NCBI RefSeq assembly: GCF_014305155.1
Contig: NZ_JACRUK010000041.1
Span: 1-34,756 of the forward strand
DNA from: Flavobacterium muglaense
GTDB lineage: Bacteria; Bacteroidota; Bacteroidia; Flavobacteriales; Flavobacteriaceae
Direction: 5' to 3'
DNA: 34,756 nt
Both the position numbers and the translations under genes were made by a program. The first letter of the stretch is position 1, and every line of letters begins with the position of its first letter. The notes below the pieces were generated by a model. That model ran no database searches, was not told the origin of the DNA, and was given only the letters and a program-made list of their open reading frames with translations. Shown here one piece after another: positions 31,805 through 34,756 of this stretch.

Positions 31805-32749
31805 ATGAATATAGAATCTTACATCGCTCAGCTTTTACATCGTTATCAATGCGTTACCATTCCTGGCTTCGGGGCTTTCTTAACAGAAATCCAGTCGGCA
31901 CAATGGATTGAAAGCGCAAATTCATTTTTTCCACCAAAAAAAATGATTTCTTTTAATGCCAATTTGAAAAACAATGATGGCTTACTAGCTAATCACATTG
32001 CTCAAGTAGAAAAAACTTCTTATGATTATGCGGTAAGCGCGATACAGTTTGAGGTAATGAACTGGAAAACGGCACTTGAAACCAATGGTGTGTTTACCAT
32101 CAAAAACGTAGGTACTATTAGTCTTAATGCTGATGACAACTTAATATTTAAACCATCAGAGCAGGTAAATTACTTAACAAGCTCATTTGGATTGAGTTCG
32201 TTCGTGTCTCCAGTTGTAAAAAGAGAAATCTTTGAGCAAAAGATGGAAACCTTAGCAGAATCAAAAGTAATTGCAATTGAAGAAGAAGAAAAAGAAGAAA
32301 AAAGCGCCAATCACTTTTTAAAATATGCTGCTATTTTTGTGTTAGGTCTAAGCTTAACTGGTAGTATTGGTTATTCTATCTTTCAAAATCAAATAGCTAC
32401 ACAAACCACATTAGTTGAAACGGCTGTTCAAAAACAAGTACAAAATAAGATACAAGAAGCTACTTTTTTCATCTCAACTCCCATTCCTGCTGTTACGCTT
32501 TCTGTAAAAGAAAGAAAATTACCGTATCATGTAGTTGCTGGTGCATTTAGAGACGAAACAAATGCTGAAAAAATATTCAAAACCTTATCTGAGCACGGTT
32601 TTAAAGCAAGAAGATTAGCCATCAATAAATACGGCTTATACCCTGTATTATATGGAAGTTATGCTACACTTGCAGAAGCAATAAAAGTAAAAAGAGAAGT
32701 ACAAGAAAGTGAAAATCCAGAAGCTTGGGTTTTAATCGAATCTTTGTAA
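31805..32749 (+). CDS. HU-like domain protein with membrane segment and SPOR domain
   Basis: 314 residues from ATG 31805 (MNIESYIAQLLHRYQCVTIP). A TTG six codons upstream extends the frame, but it would lie across the promoter's -7 box, and the family start is the ATG. Parts: N-terminal HU-CCDC81-type domain (~1-115; GFGAFLTE, ISFNANLKNNDGLLANHI); an acidic linker (EEEEKEEK); one membrane segment (~169-192; YAAIFVLGLSLTGSIGYSIF); and a C-terminal SPOR domain (~238-314; LPYHVVAGAFRDETNAEKIF, LYPVLYGSYATLAEA). The topology suggests a cytoplasmic HU-like part and a periplasmic peptidoglycan-binding end, as in many Bacteroidota HU/SPOR proteins, perhaps linking nucleoid or cytoplasmic partners to the division site (inference). 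It is divergent from dprA and ended by a strong terminator. Confidence 0.85.
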   Translation: MNIESYIAQLLHRYQCVTIPGFGAFLTEIQSAQWIESANSFFPPKKMISFNANLKNNDGLLANHIAQVEKTSYDYAVSAIQFEVMNWKTALETNGVFTIKNVGTISLNADDNLIFKPSEQVNYLTSSFGLSSFVSPVVKREIFEQKMETLAESKVIAIEEEEKEEKSANHFLKYAAIFVLGLSLTGSIGYSIFQNQIATQTTLVETAVQKQVQNKIQEATFFISTPIPAVTLSVKERKLPYHVVAGAFRDETNAEKIFKTLSEHGFKARRLAINKYGLYPVLYGSYATLAEAIKVKREVQESENPEAWVLIESL

Positions 32750-32769
32750 CAATATACTAGCATACAAAA

Positions 32770-32812
32770 AACCTCCAAAAGCACTATTTAATGCTCTTGG
32801 AGGTTTTTTTTT
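32770..32812 (+). terminator. Intrinsic terminator after the HU/SPOR gene
   Basis: Arms 32770-32783 and 32792-32805 (AACCTCCAAAAGCA and TGCTCTTGGAGGTT, one mismatch) form a stem followed by a run of T. The A-run on the other side could also let it serve the EthD-like gene arriving from the - strand. Confidence 0.9.
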
Positions 32813-32870
32813 GAATCCCTGAGTTTTGTAAACTCTTAGATCTTACAACACTTGAGCTTGCAATCTAAAA

Positions 32871-33179
32871 TTACATTAACTCGCTTATTTGCAATTCTCC
32901 TGCTACATTGGTGTAATTAGGAACATCAGCTGCAAAGGTAGCAGCATGCGGTCCAAACGAGGCTTGAAAAACAGCAACCGATTCAAACTTTAAATCTACT
33001 ATAGCAAAATAGGGTGCTTTTTCTCCTGGTACTCTGCCGCCTATTCCTAATACAAATTCCATTCCTTTTAAAGCATCGCCTAGAGCAGCTGTAATCATAG
33101 GAAGATGGGTGTTTTTGTAATACTCAATATCAAATTTTATATCCGCAGTATTGGGATACATTACGCTTACTTTTATCAT
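32871..33179 (-). CDS. EthD-family protein
   Basis: 102 residues, the usual length for a single EthD (dimeric alpha/beta-barrel) domain. The N-terminal strand MIKVSVMYPN, the DIEYYKNTHLPMI motif with a conserved His, and the IGGRVPGEKAPYFAIVDL middle strand are typical. Family members are small cytoplasmic proteins often linked to breakdown or detoxification of small organic molecules; the substrate here is unknown. It lies 202 bases after the AhpD-like gene on the same strand, with a hairpin repeat element in between, and probably belongs to the TetR-controlled unit. No convincing promoter of its own is seen. Confidence 0.85.
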   Translation of the reverse strand: MIKVSVMYPNTADIKFDIEYYKNTHLPMITAALGDALKGMEFVLGIGGRVPGEKAPYFAIVDLKFESVAVFQASFGPHAATFAADVPNYTNVAGELQISELM

Positions 33180-33251
33180 GGTGTTTTTATTTTATAATTT
33201 TACTAAAAGTACAAAACCTTATTGTAATCACTGGACATTCTGGTATTCACA

Positions 33252-33336
33252 TTCCCGCAGCCCGATTGGAGTGGAGCTCTTTTTTGTGGAGCGTAGCGCA
33301 ACAAAAAAAGCGGGAACGGAAGGCGGAATAGCTGCC
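33252..33336. repeat. REP-like intergenic hairpin element
   Basis: Between the EthD-like and AhpD-like genes, TTCCCGC (33252-33258) and GCGGGAA (33310-33316) form a perfect outer stem. Inside, a T-rich arm (from 33279) pairs imperfectly with an A-rich arm (to 33310). It is GC-rich against its surroundings. Its wording (AGCCCGATTGGAGTGGAGC, then GGAAGGCGGAATAGCTGCCC) recalls a dispersed intergenic repeat I have seen in many Flavobacterium genomes. Confidence 0.55.
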
Positions 33337-33381
33337 CAAAGAATTAAAATAAGGTTTTGTATGAATCTATCTAATGATGAA

Positions 33382-33918
33382 TTATTTTTTTGACCAAGCA
33401 AATTTTTGGAACGCAGCGTCAACTGGCGTATTTGCAATGTGGTTTGTGTAGTTACTAATCACTTTTTGAGATACTCCAAGGATGATTTCAAGTACTTGTT
33501 GTTCTCCGTAACCTGCTGTGTAAAATGCTTCCAAGTCTGCTTGAGAAACGTTTCCACGGTTGCGAACGATTGACAATGTCATAGTGCGCAATGCTTCTAA
33601 TTTTGGGTTTGCCAAAGGAGTTTCGTTACGTAAAGACTCGATGATGTCGTTGTCTACCTTCATCATGTGAGCGATACCTGTATGTGCAGGAACGCAGTAA
33701 TGACAGGCGTGCTCTACGTTGATTGCTTGCCAAACTACTGTCAATTCTTCTTCGTTGAAAGAAGTGTTAACGAATAATTCGTGTAATTTTTGGTATCCTT
33801 CAAGAATTCCAGGAGCGGCAGCTAATACACCGTGCAATCCAGGAATCATTCCGTATGCTTTTTGAGATGCTTCTAATAATGGTTTACTTGCTTCTGGAGC
33901 CGATTCGATTGTGTGCAC
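33382..33918 (-). CDS. Carboxymuconolactone decarboxylase / AhpD-like protein
   Basis: 178 residues with the AhpD-type signature ExxCxxCxxxH (Glu69, Cys72, Cys75, His79 in EHACHYCVPAH). This pair of Cys with the His forms the thiol redox or proton relay centre of the AhpD/CMD family. The N-terminal half is the typical helical IPGLHGVLAAAPGILEGY region. Likely a cytoplasmic peroxidase-like or antioxidant reductase partner rather than a true decarboxylase (inference from the CxxC). The start used is GTG at 33918. Five codons upstream in frame is an ATA (ATA ACA ACA TTA AAA GTG) where relatives would plausibly have ATG; see findings. It has a TetR-type operator and a -7-like box directly upstream and is followed by the EthD-like gene. 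Confidence 0.88.
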   Translation of the reverse strand: MHTIESAPEASKPLLEASQKAYGMIPGLHGVLAAAPGILEGYQKLHELFVNTSFNEEELTVVWQAINVEHACHYCVPAHTGIAHMMKVDNDIIESLRNETPLANPKLEALRTMTLSIVRNRGNVSQADLEAFYTAGYGEQQVLEIILGVSQKVISNYTNHIANTPVDAAFQKFAWSKK

Positions 33919-33963
33919 TTTTAATGTTGTTATTGTATTGATTTTTAAAAATTATAATTGTGT

Positions 33964-33988
33964 TAAATGTATCTAAGCATTCGCTTAG
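33964..33988 (-). promoter_or_regulatory. TetR-type operator and -7 box of the AhpD-like gene
   Basis: The inverted repeat CTAAGC-N4-GCTTAG (33973-33988) lies one base upstream of TACATTTA (33964-33971 on the - strand), one base off the TAnnTTTG -7 consensus. The same repeat, with one change, lies before tetR. A repressor bound here would block the promoter. Confidence 0.65.
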
Positions 33989-34007
33989 TTTATGGTTAAA
34001 AAAATAG

Positions 34008-34577
34008 TTAGATATTTTGGAACGTTAGTTCAATGTAATCTTCTATCTCTTGTTTGTTGTTTACTCGTGACGCGGCAGCTAAACCGTGTTTTGCTAATAC
34101 TAAATAGTTGGCTTGTTTGGCAATTGTTGCTTCGTCCTTAGAACTGTTTACAGCTAATTTTTGAACAAATACCGCTTTCAAATGATCCATGAATTCGGTC
34201 ATTTGCAATTGAATCAACTGGTCTTCGTTGTTGGCAAACTCATTGTAGGTGTTGGTTAACAAGCACCCTTTGTTGTCAAATTCTCCAATTTTGGTAGGCA
34301 TTTCGACTGAATCATAAAAGAACGCTTTGATGTCACTGACGCCCTCTGTTCCGTTTTGTAATTTTTCGAAAACCGAAGCGTTTTTTCTTTTATAACATTT
34401 TAAACTTTCAAGGAAAACGCCGTGCTTACTTCCAAAACTAGCATAAATAGAAAACTGGTTGATGCCCATTTCCTTTTCCAACATACGAACGGAAGTACTC
34501 TCATACCCATTGCGCCAGAACAAAGACATCGCTTTTTCTATCACTTCTTGTTCGTTATATTGTTTTGCTCTTGCCAT
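34008..34577 (-). CDS. TetR/AcrR-family transcriptional regulator
   Basis: 189 residues. An N-terminal TetR helix-turn-helix (~10-55: EVIEKAMSLFWRNGYESTSV, LEKEMGINQFSIYASFGSKH) is followed by a variable helical ligand domain (~60-189) including GCLLTNTYNEFA, seen in a subgroup of TetR regulators. Starts at ATG 34577. A -7 box and inverted repeat sit just upstream, and a near-identical repeat lies before the AhpD-like gene 89 bases downstream. It most likely represses itself and the AhpD-EthD unit until a small ligand, perhaps the compound these enzymes act on, releases it (inference). Confidence 0.9.
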   Translation of the reverse strand: MARAKQYNEQEVIEKAMSLFWRNGYESTSVRMLEKEMGINQFSIYASFGSKHGVFLESLKCYKRKNASVFEKLQNGTEGVSDIKAFFYDSVEMPTKIGEFDNKGCLLTNTYNEFANNEDQLIQLQMTEFMDHLKAVFVQKLAVNSSKDEATIAKQANYLVLAKHGLAAASRVNNKQEIEDYIELTFQNI

Positions 34578-34596
34578 TTTTAGTTCTATTCTGATG

Positions 34597-34617
34597 CAAA
34601 ACTAAGCAACTGCTTGG
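34597..34617 (-). promoter_or_regulatory. tetR promoter -7 box overlapped by autoregulatory operator
   Basis: TAGTTTTG (34597-34604 on the - strand) fits TAnnTTTG. The inverted repeat CTAAGC-N4-GCTTGG (34602-34617) overlaps its upstream edge. No good TTG is seen at the -33 position. Confidence 0.65.
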
Positions 34618-34685
34618 TTATAAAAAAATAATTAACAGATTTTAACTTTTGTACTTTTTAAATTATAAAAAATGTACTGTAATTA

Positions 34686-34756
34686 GGGCTTGCTGAAAAA
34701 TTGCAAATCCAATAAAACACAGGTATTTAGAGTTACTTTTTCTTGTTTAAATGCAA
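34686..34756. mobile_element. Possible insertion-sequence end
   Basis: GGGCTTGCTGAAAAA (34686-34700) resembles the terminal repeats of some transposase families, where GGGCTTG(C/T)TGAAAAA motifs are common. No transposase is inside the window, so only one end could be present. Weak call from motif memory alone. Nothing else is seen in 34618-34756. Confidence 0.25.

Noticed and set aside
33151..33437. Small frames on both strands around the hairpin repeat between the EthD-like and AhpD-like genes
   Set aside because: They overlap real genes and run through the REP-like element; composition is not protein-like.

Overview
The window looks like a chromosomal segment from a gliding flavobacterium (Bacteroidota, most likely Flavobacterium or a close relative). 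The reasons are the AT-rich sequence, flavobacterial promoter boxes of the TTG-N17-23-TAnnTTTG type, type IX secretion (T9SS) type B sorting domains, PorP/SprF-family barrels, and an organisation that matches the sprB gliding-motility operon of Flavobacterium johnsoniae.

Layout. 1-2030 (+) is a decaying accessory patch. It holds a 5'-truncated SprT-like metalloprotease gene broken by one in-frame TAA, a small exported protein that may have lost its ATG, coding debris, a lipoprotein gene also broken by one in-frame TAA, and an orphan 3' fragment of trpS. A strong bidirectional hairpin terminator (2050-2085) separates this patch from the motility operon.

2105-30075 (all -) is a seven-gene sprB-type operon, read from right to left. 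In order it encodes: an adhesin-head protein with two SPOR domains; a small helical exported protein; a beta-helix lipoprotein; SprC (T9SS type B cargo); SprD (PorP-like barrel, TolA-like Ala-rich repeat helix, SPOR-like end); the 5946-residue mobile adhesin SprB; and SprF, the barrel needed to place SprB on the surface. A good promoter lies at 30130-30159. Three intergenic gaps can form RNA hairpins. In the two around sprB, the only DNA mismatches become G-U pairs on the transcribed strand.

30601-32749 carries dprA (-) and, divergently, an HU/SPOR protein (+) whose promoter implies a leaderless start. 32871-34577 (-) is a small regulated unit: a TetR-family repressor gene, a carboxymuconolactone-decarboxylase/AhpD-like gene and an EthD-like gene. 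Two matching inverted repeats, one before tetR and one before the AhpD-like gene, look like its operators. The last 70 bases may contain the terminal repeat of an insertion sequence.

How the genes work together: SprB is exported by the T9SS and moved along the cell surface, SprF guides it there, and SprC and SprD support it. The first operon gene repeats the SprB head domain on a peptidoglycan-binding (SPOR) scaffold, and SprD repeats the SprF barrel on a SPOR-ended helix. This suggests an envelope-spanning partner for both the adhesin and its barrel (inference).
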